The notes below the pieces were generated by a model that worked only from the letters and a program-made list of their open reading frames with translations, was not told where the DNA came from and searched no databases. Positions 44,611 through 53,469 of a stretch of 64,000 bases of DNA are shown piece by piece (within the stretch, counting starts at the first letter, position 1; every line of letters starts with the position of its first letter). The stretch is taken from contig NZNC01000015.1 in NCBI GenBank assembly GCA_002692965.1, positions 620,001 to 684,000 of the forward strand, in the 5' to 3' direction. Source of the stretch: Haliea sp. GTDB lineage: Bacteria > Pseudomonadota > Gammaproteobacteria > Pseudomonadales > Halieaceae. The position numbers and the translations under genes were made by a program.

Positions 44611-44627
44611 TTGGCGCAGATCTTGCT
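44611..44627 (+). promoter_or_regulatory. Sigma54 promoter P2 for fliK
   Basis: TTGGCGCAGATCTTGCT has a perfect -12 TTGCT and one deviation in the -24 element. It is offset from P1 by exactly 20 bases, about two helical turns, so both face the same side of the DNA. Confidence 0.65.
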
Positions 44628-44638
44628 GTCTGTCCTCT

Positions 44639-45931
44639 ATGCAAAGCCTGCTGCTCATGTCCTCCACGATAGCGCCGCCCTCTACAGGTGGTGAGGGCGG
44701 CCGCTTGTCGCGCGAAACCCCCGGAGCTGCTTCGGGGCAGCTGCCCTTTGCCGAGCTTCTCTCTCGTGCCCACTCGCCGGTATTGCCCGCTGGCCCGCCA
44801 GCCGCAGGAGACGTCACCAGCGCGCCTCCCGGCAAGGCCTTGCCTGCGACGGGGCAAATATTGCCGCCTGCTACCGCGGGGCACATGCCGGCGGTGACGC
44901 AGGTCCCGGAAAGCCCGCACACCGGCCCGGTAGCTCCAGATACCGCGGAGGTCGAGACACCTGCAGTCGGTGACCTGGACAGTCTGCTGGAGATGAGCGC
45001 GGCTCTGCTGGCGGCGCCGCAGCCTATGGCCGGCCAGTCGGATGCCAAGGTGCTGAGTGAGGCCTCGCGCGGGCGTCTTCAGCAATCGTCCGCGCGCGTG
45101 GGCGGGCTTGCGGGGGACGGGTTGCCGGCGCCCATGGAGGCACTGTCCATCGCCTCACCGGCACTACCGCCCGCAGGCCTCGTGACAGGGGAGCCGGCCC
45201 TGATACGGAACAAGCTGGGCGCAGCCACTGCGGCGGCGCGGTCGCCGGCCGTTACTGGCGAGCCCCCTGGGCTGGAGTCCGAGGGCACTCGTCTGCCGGA
45301 GCAGCTGGATATCCCGGTGCGTGCTAGCCATGCCTTGGCACGTGCCGATCTGCCATCCGAGCTCTCGGCACTGGATAACCTGTCTCGTCTGGCAGCTCTG
45401 CAGGGCACAGTAACCGAGCCGGGGGCGCAGCCCGCGCCGCTCCTCGCGGAGGCGACACCGCTCACCACGAGTACCGCGAAAGCTGCTGTGGCGGGATACC
45501 CTCACGTGGGGCTGGAACCCGGCAGCGAGGAGTTCCCCGGGGAAATTGTCCTGCAGGTACGAACCGCCGCGCGTGCCAGTGGTGGCTTGCACGAAGCCAC
45601 ACTGCAGTTGCATCCCGCTGAGCTGGGTCGCCTGCAGGTCACCATCAATGCCGAGGGCGACCAGGCGCGCGTGGTGTTTACTGCTGATAATCCGTTGGCG
45701 AAAGATGCCATTGAAGCCTCCCTGCCTCGCTTGCGCGACCTGCTGGCCCAGGATGGACTGCAGCTGGTTCAGGCGGAGGTTGGTCACCAGGGGCAATCGA
45801 GTGGTCGCGACCCCGACACGGCGCCGGCGCTGGCCGCGAATATCCCCTTCGAGAGCAGCACAGAGCAAGCGGCCGAGCCGATGGGTGAAACCCGGGTGGC
45901 AGCAACACGGCTGCTCGATTACTACGCTTGA
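44639..45931 (+). CDS. fliK: FliK, hook-length control protein
   Basis: FliK measures the hook and switches export from hook to filament proteins by acting on FlhB. The 430-residue protein has a long Pro/Ala-rich N-terminal ruler and the C-terminal Flg_hook domain (about 295-380) with LHEATLQLHPAELGRLQVTI and DLLAQDGLQLVQAEVGHQGQ. The start is uncertain: ATG 44639 is close to the P2 transcription start, and ATG 44657 is an alternative. A second, different FliK-like gene lies at 60126. Confidence 0.92.
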   Translation: MQSLLLMSSTIAPPSTGGEGGRLSRETPGAASGQLPFAELLSRAHSPVLPAGPPAAGDVTSAPPGKALPATGQILPPATAGHMPAVTQVPESPHTGPVAPDTAEVETPAVGDLDSLLEMSAALLAAPQPMAGQSDAKVLSEASRGRLQQSSARVGGLAGDGLPAPMEALSIASPALPPAGLVTGEPALIRNKLGAATAAARSPAVTGEPPGLESEGTRLPEQLDIPVRASHALARADLPSELSALDNLSRLAALQGTVTEPGAQPAPLLAEATPLTTSTAKAAVAGYPHVGLEPGSEEFPGEIVLQVRTAARASGGLHEATLQLHPAELGRLQVTINAEGDQARVVFTADNPLAKDAIEASLPRLRDLLAQDGLQLVQAEVGHQGQSSGRDPDTAPALAANIPFESSTEQAAEPMGETRVAATRLLDYYA

Positions 45932-46003
45932 GCTGTCCGTCAAAATCCTGACGAAACCGCATCACACCGCGCTCATCTCGCTGAAAATAAAGCCTTTTTT
46001 GAT

Positions 46004-46020
46004 CTGGCATGAGGCTTGCT
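46004..46020 (+). promoter_or_regulatory. Sigma54 promoter for fliLMNOPQR-flhB-flhA
   Basis: CTGGCATGAGGCTTGCT fits the consensus well: -24 TGGCAT, perfect -12 TTGCT, exact spacing. It lies 64 bases before the fliL ATG. Between the two, AAAGCC/GGCTTT (46021-46044) could form a leader hairpin. Confidence 0.9.
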
Positions 46021-46083
46021 AAAGCCTCTGTGCCGGGCGGCTTTGCTGTCTGAATGCGCCTTGAACCATGGGGAATCGACGAT

Positions 46084-46608
46084 ATGGCTGGAAACGACAA
46101 GGACCTGAATCTGCGTGGCGGCGAAAATGCCGGAGCAGCGTCCCCCAAAGGACGCAAGCTCTTGTGGGTTGTGCTGGCCCTGGTTGTTCTCGGCGGCGCT
46201 GGCGTGGCCTGGTGGTTCCTTGTCGCGAATGAAGCGGACAGCGCGCAGAACGCGCCCGATGCCAAGGCTCCCGTTGCCGAAGCGCAGGAACCGCCGGAGT
46301 CACACTATCTTGCCATGCAGCAGCTGCTGGTCAATTTCGACTACCAGGGGTCCATGCGCTATGTGCAGACCGAGATGCAGCTCATGGCTCACGATGAAAG
46401 CGTGCTCGAGGCGGCAGCACACAACATGCCGGCACTGCGCAACCGCCTGATCATGCTGCTGAGTGATCAGGACTTTGCCGCGCTGCGCACGGTGGAGGGC
46501 AAGGAAGCGCTGCGGCAGGCGGTCAGACAGGCGCTCAACCAGGAGCTCGCAGAGCGCGGGTCTGGTGCTATCGACGAGGTGTATTTCACCTCTTTTGTGC
46601 TGCAGTAG
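46084..46608 (+). CDS. fliL: FliL, basal-body/stator-associated protein
   Basis: FliL is a single-pass membrane protein that supports the stators. The 174-residue protein has a membrane helix (LLWVVLALVVLGGAGVAWWF, about 24-43) and a periplasmic domain with QLLVNFDYQGSMRYVQTEMQL and the RNRLIMLLSDQDFAALRTVE block. The ATG at 46084 is chosen over one 30 bases upstream because GGGGAA precedes it. It heads the fliL-flhA transcript. Confidence 0.94.
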   Translation: MAGNDKDLNLRGGENAGAASPKGRKLLWVVLALVVLGGAGVAWWFLVANEADSAQNAPDAKAPVAEAQEPPESHYLAMQQLLVNFDYQGSMRYVQTEMQLMAHDESVLEAAAHNMPALRNRLIMLLSDQDFAALRTVEGKEALRQAVRQALNQELAERGSGAIDEVYFTSFVLQ

Positions 46609-46622
46609 GGCGGGAACGGACT

Positions 46623-47600
46623 GTGACTGAGAGCGTTCTCTCCGACAGCGAACTTGCCGCTCTGTCCGCGGTAGCCGAGCAGTTTGAAGAGCCGCCGGGT
46701 CACCACGGTGACTACGGAGTTTTTGATTTTGCCGCCCGCGAGGCGGGAGTTTTGCGCCAGATGTCGCTCCTGCCAGCGATGCACCAGCGGCATGCCGAGC
46801 AACTGGGAGTCTCCCTGGCCGAAGCCTTTGGACTGCGCTTCAGTGCCACTGCAGTCGCGCCGCGGATGATCAGTTATGGCGACCTGGTGATGTCGCTGGA
46901 AGACGATGTCGCACTGATGAGCTTCCGGCTGGGGCCTCTGCGTGGAACCAGTTACCTGGCCTGTCCGGCGAGCCTGCTCTCGGTGCTGGTCAACCAGTTC
47001 TTCGGCGGCTCCGCGGATGTGCCTACAGTGGCTCGCCGGCGCAAGAATCTGTCACCGGGGGAGCAGCGCATGGCAGTGCTCTTCGGTCAGCGCATACTGG
47101 AGTCACTGCGCGAGTCCTGGAGCGAGCGCCTGGAACTCGAACCCGCCGATCTCCTTGTACTGCCCAATATCGACAAGCTTGCTGCGGAACCCGCCGACAA
47201 TCAGGCGGTGAACCTGGAGATCAACCTCACTGACAGCGGCGACTGGTCCGGAGTCCTGCGTTTGCTGATCCCCTTTCCGGCCATCGAGCCCTTCAAGCAG
47301 CGCCTGGCCAAGGCGCCCGCACGGCAGGAGCCCGCTGCGGGCGGTGCCTGGCGCGCGGCGCTGGAGGAGCACCTGCCCGCTGTTCCGCTCGGTTTGACGG
47401 CTGAGCTGATTCGCTTCGATATGACGCTGGGCGAAATACTCCGGCTGCAGCAGGGCATGACTCTGCCGTTCGAGATGCCCGACAACGTGGCGGTCTACCT
47501 GGAGGACCTGGCCGTCGGGGAGGGATCTTACGGCAGCAATAACAATCGCAAGGCAGTTCGGATTCAATCATTTGGCAGCCGCACTAGAGGCGGGGCCTGA
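46623..47600 (+). CDS. fliM: FliM, motor switch protein (divergent)
   Basis: FliM is the C-ring protein that in other bacteria receives CheY-P. The 325-residue protein has a FliM middle domain (about 45-225; FRLGPLRGTSYLACPASLL, LSPGEQRMAVLFGQRILESL) and a C-terminal SpoA domain (about 245-320; VPLGLTAELIRFDMTLGEIL). Two family hallmarks are altered: the N-terminal CheY-binding motif LSQxEIDALL reads LSDSELAALS, and the GGxG loop that meets FliG reads GGSA. The GTG start gives MTESVLSDSEL. It is complete and in frame, so it is divergent rather than broken. Confidence 0.92.
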   Translation: MTESVLSDSELAALSAVAEQFEEPPGHHGDYGVFDFAAREAGVLRQMSLLPAMHQRHAEQLGVSLAEAFGLRFSATAVAPRMISYGDLVMSLEDDVALMSFRLGPLRGTSYLACPASLLSVLVNQFFGGSADVPTVARRRKNLSPGEQRMAVLFGQRILESLRESWSERLELEPADLLVLPNIDKLAAEPADNQAVNLEINLTDSGDWSGVLRLLIPFPAIEPFKQRLAKAPARQEPAAGGAWRAALEEHLPAVPLGLTAELIRFDMTLGEILRLQQGMTLPFEMPDNVAVYLEDLAVGEGSYGSNNNRKAVRIQSFGSRTRGGA

Positions 47601-47613
47601 ACGGGGAACAAGC

Positions 47614-47985
47614 ATGAACGATGTGACATCCGGCAACGGCGTCAACGGTGAAACGAGGGCCGCGGATGGGGAGCAGGAGGCCGCTGCGACTGCGTCCGTG
47701 GGCGATGGCGCCAGAACCGGCGGTGAAGTGGACCTGTCCCTGCTACTGGATGTGCCCATTACCTTATCGGTGGAGATCGGCCGTACCCGAGTGCCCATCA
47801 GCAAACTCTTGTCCCTGAGCCAGGGCTCGGTGGTGGAGCTGGATCGCGACATCAGTGCTCCCCTGGACCTGATGGTTAATGGCATGTTGATCGCCCGCGG
47901 TGAGGTGGTGGAAAGCCAGGGCAAGTTCGGTCTGCGGCTGGTGGACGTGGTCAGTCCCTCGGAGCGCCTCAAGAAATTGCAATGA
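47614..47985 (+). CDS. fliN: FliN, motor switch protein
   Basis: FliN forms most of the lower C ring. The 123-residue protein has a disordered acidic N-terminus and the SpoA domain (about 45-120) with LLLDVPITLSVEIGRTRVPI, LSQGSVVELDRD and the conserved LMVNGMLIARGEVV. The ATG at 47614 has a GGGGAA site. Its stop overlaps the fliO ATG (ATGA). Confidence 0.97.
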   Translation: MNDVTSGNGVNGETRAADGEQEAAATASVGDGARTGGEVDLSLLLDVPITLSVEIGRTRVPISKLLSLSQGSVVELDRDISAPLDLMVNGMLIARGEVVESQGKFGLRLVDVVSPSERLKKLQ

Positions 47986-48404
47986 GAGCTCGGTCGCCCA
48001 CTCTCCTGGCACCCCTGCTGATTCTACTCAGCAGTACTGGCCATGCCGCAGACAAGGCGGTCGGCGGTTTCGCGCCGCTGATGGATGCCAGTTATACCCT
48101 GCGAGTCATCGGTTCCCTGCTGCTGGTCATCCTGTTGCTGGTTGCGGTCATGGCGCTGCTGCGACGCTTCAGCGGTGGCGGTGTGGGGCGCGTGGGCCTG
48201 TTGCGCGTGCGCGCCTCGATCAGTCTTGGGGGGCGGGAGAAGGCGGTGCTGGTGCAGGTGGGCGAAGAGCTCCTGCTGCTGGGTGTCAGCCCCGGTGGGG
48301 TCAGGCTACTTCATCGTCTGGACGGGGAGCCCAATGTTGAGACTGCCAGCCGCGGTGATTTTCGCGATGAATTGCGCAAACTGCTGGGTGGAGGTAGCGA
48401 ATGA
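47982..48404 (+). CDS. fliO: FliO, export apparatus assembly protein
   Basis: FliO helps FliP form its ring in the export gate. The 140-residue protein has an N-terminal signal/anchor (LLAPLLILLSSTGHA), a membrane helix (RVIGSLLLVILLLVAVMALL, about 37-57) and a small cytoplasmic domain with ISLGGREKAVLVQVGEELLL. ATGA overlaps with fliN and fliP on both sides. Confidence 0.93.
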   Translation: MRARSPTLLAPLLILLSSTGHAADKAVGGFAPLMDASYTLRVIGSLLLVILLLVAVMALLRRFSGGGVGRVGLLRVRASISLGGREKAVLVQVGEELLLLGVSPGGVRLLHRLDGEPNVETASRGDFRDELRKLLGGGSE

Positions 48405-49147
48405 GCGTGCGCGTCCTGCTGGCCGCCGTGATGACGCTGATGCTCTGGCCCGAGCTGGCGCTGGCGCAGGCGTCGATTCCCTTGCTCGAGGTGCAGCCAC
48501 TGCCTGGCGGTGGCAGTACCTACTCTCTGGGTATACAGATTCTCATTGTGATGACCCTGCTCACGCTGCTCCCCGCGGCGTTGATCACGATGACCTCCTT
48601 TACCCGAATCCTGATCGTGCTGGCCATCCTGCGCCAGGCCCTTGGCACCGCTCAGACCCCTTCCAATCAGATCATCCTGGGCCTGGCCTTGTTTCTCAGC
48701 CTGTTCATTATGGCCCCGGTGCTGGAACAGGCCCACCAGCAGGCTCTGGTACCCCTTCTGAACGAGGAAATCGCCTTCGAGGAGGCGCTCTCCGTTGCGC
48801 AGGGGCCGCTGCGGGAGTTCATGTTTGGCCAGACCCGCGAAAACGACCTGCTGTTGTTTGCTCAGCTTGGCGGTTACGAACCCTTCGCTTCACGGGACGA
48901 AGTCCCCCTCGTCGTGTTGCTGCCATCTTTCCTGACCAGTGAGTTGAAAACCGCATTCCAGATCGGCTTTCTGCTATTTGTGCCCTTCCTGGTCATCGAC
49001 CTGGTGGTGGCCTCGGTCCTGATGTCGATGGGGATGATGATGCTGTCCCCCATGCTGATTTCACTGCCCTTCAAGCTGATGTTGTTCGTGCTGGTAGACG
49101 GCTGGTCGTTGGTGGCCACGACACTGGTCTCCAGTTTCACGGTCTAG
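48401..49147 (+). CDS. fliP: FliP, export gate protein
   Basis: FliP is a core subunit of the flagellar export channel. The 248-residue protein has a signal peptide (LWPELALAQA), then ILIVMTLLTLLPAALITMTS, FTRILIVLAILRQALGT and MSMGMMMLSPMLISLPFKLM, the two FliP signatures. It starts in ATGA overlap with fliO. Confidence 0.98.
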   Translation: MSVRVLLAAVMTLMLWPELALAQASIPLLEVQPLPGGGSTYSLGIQILIVMTLLTLLPAALITMTSFTRILIVLAILRQALGTAQTPSNQIILGLALFLSLFIMAPVLEQAHQQALVPLLNEEIAFEEALSVAQGPLREFMFGQTRENDLLLFAQLGGYEPFASRDEVPLVVLLPSFLTSELKTAFQIGFLLFVPFLVIDLVVASVLMSMGMMMLSPMLISLPFKLMLFVLVDGWSLVATTLVSSFTV

Positions 49148-49157
49148 CGGGGGAAAG

Positions 49158-49427
49158 ATGACGCCGGAAGAAGTCCTCGATGTGGGTATGCAGGCACTCT
49201 GGGTGTCGGTTTTGCTGGCCGGCCCGTTGCTGGGTACTGCACTGGCCGTGGGGCTGGTGGTGGGGATCTTCCAGGCCGCCACGCAGATTCAGGAAATGAC
49301 CCTCAGCTTTATCCCGAAACTGCTGGCGGTAATCATCACCCTCTTTGTTGCAGGCAGTTGGATGCTGCAGGTGATCGTGGGCTTTACCCAGCGCCTTTAT
49401 ACGGCGATTCCGGGTCTGCTGGGATGA
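49158..49427 (+). CDS. fliQ: FliQ, export gate protein
   Basis: An 89-residue protein of two membrane helices, with MTPEEVLDVGMQALWV and the VGIFQAATQIQEMTLSFIPK loop that defines FliQ. It wraps around FliP/FliR in the export gate. Its stop overlaps the fliR start (ATGA). Confidence 0.97.
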   Translation: MTPEEVLDVGMQALWVSVLLAGPLLGTALAVGLVVGIFQAATQIQEMTLSFIPKLLAVIITLFVAGSWMLQVIVGFTQRLYTAIPGLLG

Positions 49428-50188
49428 TCGCCGCCTCCGAGCTGCTCGATAGCCTGCCGTATTATCTGTGGCCATTTTTACGGGTGTCGGCGCTGTTTCT
49501 TGTGGCGCCGGTATTCAGTGCCACCAATATTCCTGTGCGGGTGCGCGTCATTCTCGGGCTGGCTGTGGCCGCGCTCCTGGCGCCGCTGGTCGCCGGGGAG
49601 GTGGCGGTGGACACGCTTAGTGCCAGCGGGCTGTTGCTGGCCGCGCGTGAGATCATCATCGGGGTGATGATGGGGTTTGTTGTGCAGCTCGCCTTTGCTG
49701 CGGTAATTGTCGCGGGTGAGACACTGGCAATGTCCATGGGGCTCGGGTTTGCTCTCTCGGTGGACCCGCAGAATGGCATTCAGGTGCCTGTCGTCAGTCA
49801 GCTGAATGTTATTCTCGCTACTCTCCTGTTCCTGGCGGTAGATGGCCATCTGCTTTTGCTGGGTGCGCTGGCGGATAGCTTTCAGCTGCTGCCGCTGCAG
49901 CCCGTAGGCCTGGAGGCGGGGCTGTTTCTGGATGTGTTCCAGTTGGCTGCCCAGGTGTTTGCCACCGCGGTTGCACTTGCTCTGCCTGCGCTCACCGCAG
50001 TGTTGATGACCAACATCGCCTTTGGCGTCATTACTCGCGCGGCGCCTCAACTGAACATTTTTGCGGTTGGCTTTCCAGTGACCATCGCGGTCGGCCTGGT
50101 ATTCATGATGCTGGCGCTTCCCGCCTTCCTGGATCGTTTTGGCGGTGCCTTGTCGCTGGCGATCAAGCAGTCGGTGGGGCTGTTCTGA
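49424..50188 (+). CDS. fliR: FliR, export gate protein
   Basis: FliR completes the export gate with FliP and FliQ. The ATG at 49424 overlaps the fliQ stop and gives 254 residues with six or more membrane helices. Features include FLRVSALFLVAPVFSATNIP, VAGETLAMSMGLGFALSVDP and PALTAVLMTNIAFGVITRAA. A start further upstream would lie inside fliQ. It overlaps flhB by one base (TGATG). Confidence 0.97.
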   Translation: MIAASELLDSLPYYLWPFLRVSALFLVAPVFSATNIPVRVRVILGLAVAALLAPLVAGEVAVDTLSASGLLLAAREIIIGVMMGFVVQLAFAAVIVAGETLAMSMGLGFALSVDPQNGIQVPVVSQLNVILATLLFLAVDGHLLLLGALADSFQLLPLQPVGLEAGLFLDVFQLAAQVFATAVALALPALTAVLMTNIAFGVITRAAPQLNIFAVGFPVTIAVGLVFMMLALPAFLDRFGGALSLAIKQSVGLF

Positions 50189-51336
50189 TGGCAGAGGAGC
50201 AGCCGGGTCAGGAACGCACAGAGGAGCCTACCCAAAGGCGGCTTGACCAGGCCCGGGAAAAGGGCCAGGTTCCGCGCTCGCGGGAATTGAATACGCTGCT
50301 TTCCCTCCTCCTCAGTGCAATTGCCTTGCTCGCCCTGGGCCCCGTGTGGCTGCTCGACCTGCAACACTTGCTGCAGGCGGGTTTGCGGGTTGAGCCGGCA
50401 CGTCTCGGCGAAGGTGCTGTCATGACCGAGCATCTGGCCGCGGCGGTGCTGCAGGCCCTGCTAGCCCTGGGTCCGTTGCTGCTGATTGCCATTGTCACAG
50501 CCTTTCTCGGTCCACTGCTGATGGGCGGCTGGTCGTTCAGTACCCAGGCGGCAGCTTTTGACCTCGGCAAGGTCAATCCGGTGAAAGGGCTGGCGCGGGT
50601 ATTTTCCATCAAGGGGCTGATGGAGCTGCTCAAGGCGCTCGCCAAGTTCCTGCTGTTGAGCGGCGTGACACTCCTGCTCTTCTATATGTTCCACACCGAT
50701 ATGCTGGTATTGTCGCAATTCGCCATCGACGAAGCAATGCGACGCGCCGCTTCGCTCATGCTGTGGGGTTTCCTGGCCCTCAGTGGCGCGATGCTGTTGG
50801 TGGCCGCCATCGATGTGCCCTTTGAACGCTGGAATCACCGCCGGCAGCTGCGCATGACACGGCAGGAGATCCGCGACGAGCTGAAGGAAACCGATGGCCG
50901 GCCCGAGGTCAAGCAACGGATCAGGACCCTGCAAAGAGAGGCGGCGCAGCGTCGGATGATGCAGGACGTGCCGCATGCGGACGTCGTCATCACCAATCCG
51001 ACCCACTATGCGGTGGCGCTGCGCTACAGCCAGGAGGGGCCCGGGGCACCCCGGGTCGTGGCCAAGGGGCGCGACCTGGTTGCCCAGCATATCCGGGAGC
51101 TGGCTCAGAGCCACGACATCCCGCTATTTTCCGCGCCGCCACTCGCGCGTGCCCTGTATGCCGCGAGCGACATTGGCGAGGAAATTCCCCAGGGTTTGTA
51201 TCTGGCTGTGGCGCGGGTCCTCGCTTACGTGTACCAGCTGCGTACGGCGGCCCCGACAGACTATGTGCCCCGCCCGGATGACCTGAGCATTCCAGCGGAA
51301 TACCGTCGAGACGAGGAGCCTGTCGATGCCGATTGA
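50188..51336 (+). CDS. flhB: FlhB, export switch protein
   Basis: FlhB is the export-gate protein that cleaves itself to change substrate class. The 382-residue protein has the N-terminal EERTEEPTQRRLDQAREKGQ-type segment, four membrane helices, and the cytoplasmic domain with the NPTH autocleavage site (DVVITNPTHYAVALRYSQ, about residue 269). The fragment after the site (YAVALRYSQEGPGAPRVVAK to the end) is closely like the separate small gene at 61178. flhA starts inside its 3' end. Confidence 0.98.
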   Translation: MAEEQPGQERTEEPTQRRLDQAREKGQVPRSRELNTLLSLLLSAIALLALGPVWLLDLQHLLQAGLRVEPARLGEGAVMTEHLAAAVLQALLALGPLLLIAIVTAFLGPLLMGGWSFSTQAAAFDLGKVNPVKGLARVFSIKGLMELLKALAKFLLLSGVTLLLFYMFHTDMLVLSQFAIDEAMRRAASLMLWGFLALSGAMLLVAAIDVPFERWNHRRQLRMTRQEIRDELKETDGRPEVKQRIRTLQREAAQRRMMQDVPHADVVITNPTHYAVALRYSQEGPGAPRVVAKGRDLVAQHIRELAQSHDIPLFSAPPLARALYAASDIGEEIPQGLYLAVARVLAYVYQLRTAAPTDYVPRPDDLSIPAEYRRDEEPVDAD

Positions 51337-53443
51337 CGACACTGCAGCACTGGATGCCCGGCCACTACGGAGCACTTTGCTGAGTGCTTTGATCAACGGT
51401 GCCGGCACCCCGCTGGTAGTGTTGATGATGCTGGTCATGATCGTCCTGCCTCTGGCTCCACTGGCGCTGGACGTGCTGTTTACCTTCAACATTGCGCTGG
51501 CGGTGGTCGTCCTGCTGGCGGCGGTATACGCCGTTCGGCCCCTCGAATTTGCCGCCTTTCCGACCGTTCTGTTGATTGCCACGCTGCTGCGTCTGGGTCT
51601 CAACGTGGCTTCAACACGAGTCGTGCTTCTCGATGGACATACCGGTACGGGTGCGGCAGGTCAGGTGATCCAGGCCTTCGGGGAGTTCGTGGTTGGTGGC
51701 AGTTATGCCGTGGGTCTGGTGCTCTTCCTGATCCTCGTCATCATTAATTTCGTGGTGGTGACCAAGGGTGCGGGTCGTGTATCAGAGGTCACGGCGCGCT
51801 TCACTCTGGACGCCATGCCCGGAAAACAGATGGCGATTGATTCTGATCTCAACGCGGGGCTGATCGATCAGAAAGAGGCCCTGCGCCGGCGCGAGGAAGT
51901 TGCCCAGGAGTCGGACTTCTACGGTGCCATGGACGGTGCCAGCAAGTTTGTCCGCGGTGACGCCGTGGCCGGTATCCTGATTCTTGTCATCAACATACTG
52001 GGCGGTATTACCATCGGCACGCTGCAGCACGGTCTCAGCGTTGCCGATGCCGCACAGAACTATACCCTGTTGACTATCGGCGACGGCCTGGTGGCGCAGA
52101 TACCCTCGATGCTCCTGTCCACGGCGGCGGCCATCATCGTCACCCGGGTGTCCAGCAGCCAGGATATGGGCGGTGCGGTGACCGCCCAGTTGACGGACAA
52201 CCCGAGGATCCCCTTGGTGGCAGGCGGTATTGTGGGGCTTATCGGGCTGATTCCAGGGATCCCGGTGCTGGTTTTCCTGCCGATCGGCGGCGCGCTGATC
52301 GCGCTCGGATATCTGCGTTGGCAGCGGCAACAGGCGGTTGATTCGGGCGAAGCCGTGCAGGTGCCGCCGCCGACAACCACCAGTGAACCGGCGGAGCTGA
52401 GCTGGGACGATGTTGGCGAAGTCGATGAAATCGGGCTCGAGGTGGGGTATCGCCTGATTTCCCTGGTCGACCGCAACCAGGGCGGTGATCTGCTCCCGCG
52501 CATCAAGGGCGTGCGCAAGAAGCTGTCACAGGAGCTGGGCTTTCTGGTCCAGACGGTACATATTCGCGACAATCTGGACCTTTCTCCCAATGCCTATCGC
52601 ATCACCTTGCACGACGTCGTGGTCGGCGAAGGTGAGTGCATGCAGGGCCGCGAGCTGGCGATCAACCCCGGCCAGGCCAATGCGGAACTGGAGGGGATAC
52701 GCACCCGCGACCCGACCTTTGGGCTCGATGCGGTGTGGATCGACCCGTCGCAGCGCGGCGAGGCGCAGTCGCGCGGTTTTACCGTGGTCGACAACAGCAC
52801 CATTATCGCCACGCATCTGAGCCAGATTCTGAAGAACCAGGCGAACAAACTGTTGGGCCAGGATGACGTGCAGCTGTTGCTCGACAAGTTGGCGAAGAGC
52901 TCCCCGAAGTTGGTGGAGAACCTGGTTCCGGGGAGCATGTCCCTGGGAGCCTTGACCCGGGTCCTGCAGTCGCTGCTGGAGGAGGGCGTACCGGTGCGGG
53001 ATATGCGGACGATAGCGGAAACGCTGGCGGCGACCGAGTCGGGCAGTCAAGATTCTGACGCTTTACTGGCCCAGGTGCGTGTCGCGCTGGGTGCCTCGAT
53101 TTATCAGATCGTCGCCGGGACCGCATCAGAGCTGCGGGTCATCGCTTTGGACAGTCAGCTGGAACAGATATTGCAGAACGCTCTTCAGGGCGCGGGTGGT
53201 GGCCTGGAGCCCTCGCTGTTCAATACGGTACTGGAGCAGCTGGCCGCCGGCTGTCAGCGTCTGGAAGCCGAGGGTGCGCAGCCTGTATTGCTGGTGAGTT
53301 CAGCCATACGTCTGTTCCTGGCGCGGCTGTTGCGAGGCAGGGTTAGCGGCCTTTACGTTCTGGCCTACGAAGAGATACCCCAGAACAAGTCAATCAAGGT
53401 CCTGGCGACCATTGGCGGAAGCAACGGACAGGCCCGCGGATAG
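51326..53443 (+). CDS. flhA: FlhA, export gate protein
   Basis: FlhA is the large nonameric export-gate protein that docks chaperone-substrate complexes. The 705 residues have eight membrane helices in the first half with FPTVLLIATLLRLGLNVAST and the FHIPEP-type loop SDFYGAMDGASKFVRGDAVA, then a cytoplasmic domain from about 355 with GLEVGYRLISLVD and LSQILKNQANKLLGQDDVQ. It overlaps flhB by 11 bases. Confidence 0.98.
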   Translation: MPIDDTAALDARPLRSTLLSALINGAGTPLVVLMMLVMIVLPLAPLALDVLFTFNIALAVVVLLAAVYAVRPLEFAAFPTVLLIATLLRLGLNVASTRVVLLDGHTGTGAAGQVIQAFGEFVVGGSYAVGLVLFLILVIINFVVVTKGAGRVSEVTARFTLDAMPGKQMAIDSDLNAGLIDQKEALRRREEVAQESDFYGAMDGASKFVRGDAVAGILILVINILGGITIGTLQHGLSVADAAQNYTLLTIGDGLVAQIPSMLLSTAAAIIVTRVSSSQDMGGAVTAQLTDNPRIPLVAGGIVGLIGLIPGIPVLVFLPIGGALIALGYLRWQRQQAVDSGEAVQVPPPTTTSEPAELSWDDVGEVDEIGLEVGYRLISLVDRNQGGDLLPRIKGVRKKLSQELGFLVQTVHIRDNLDLSPNAYRITLHDVVVGEGECMQGRELAINPGQANAELEGIRTRDPTFGLDAVWIDPSQRGEAQSRGFTVVDNSTIIATHLSQILKNQANKLLGQDDVQLLLDKLAKSSPKLVENLVPGSMSLGALTRVLQSLLEEGVPVRDMRTIAETLAATESGSQDSDALLAQVRVALGASIYQIVAGTASELRVIALDSQLEQILQNALQGAGGGLEPSLFNTVLEQLAAGCQRLEAEGAQPVLLVSSAIRLFLARLLRGRVSGLYVLAYEEIPQNKSIKVLATIGGSNGQARG

Positions 53444-53469
53444 TTATTGGAGCTTAGAGGGAGATTGCG

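Noticed and set aside
46623-47600. FliM as a pseudogene
   Set aside because: The frame is complete, has both domains and sits in a tight operon; it is divergent, not broken.
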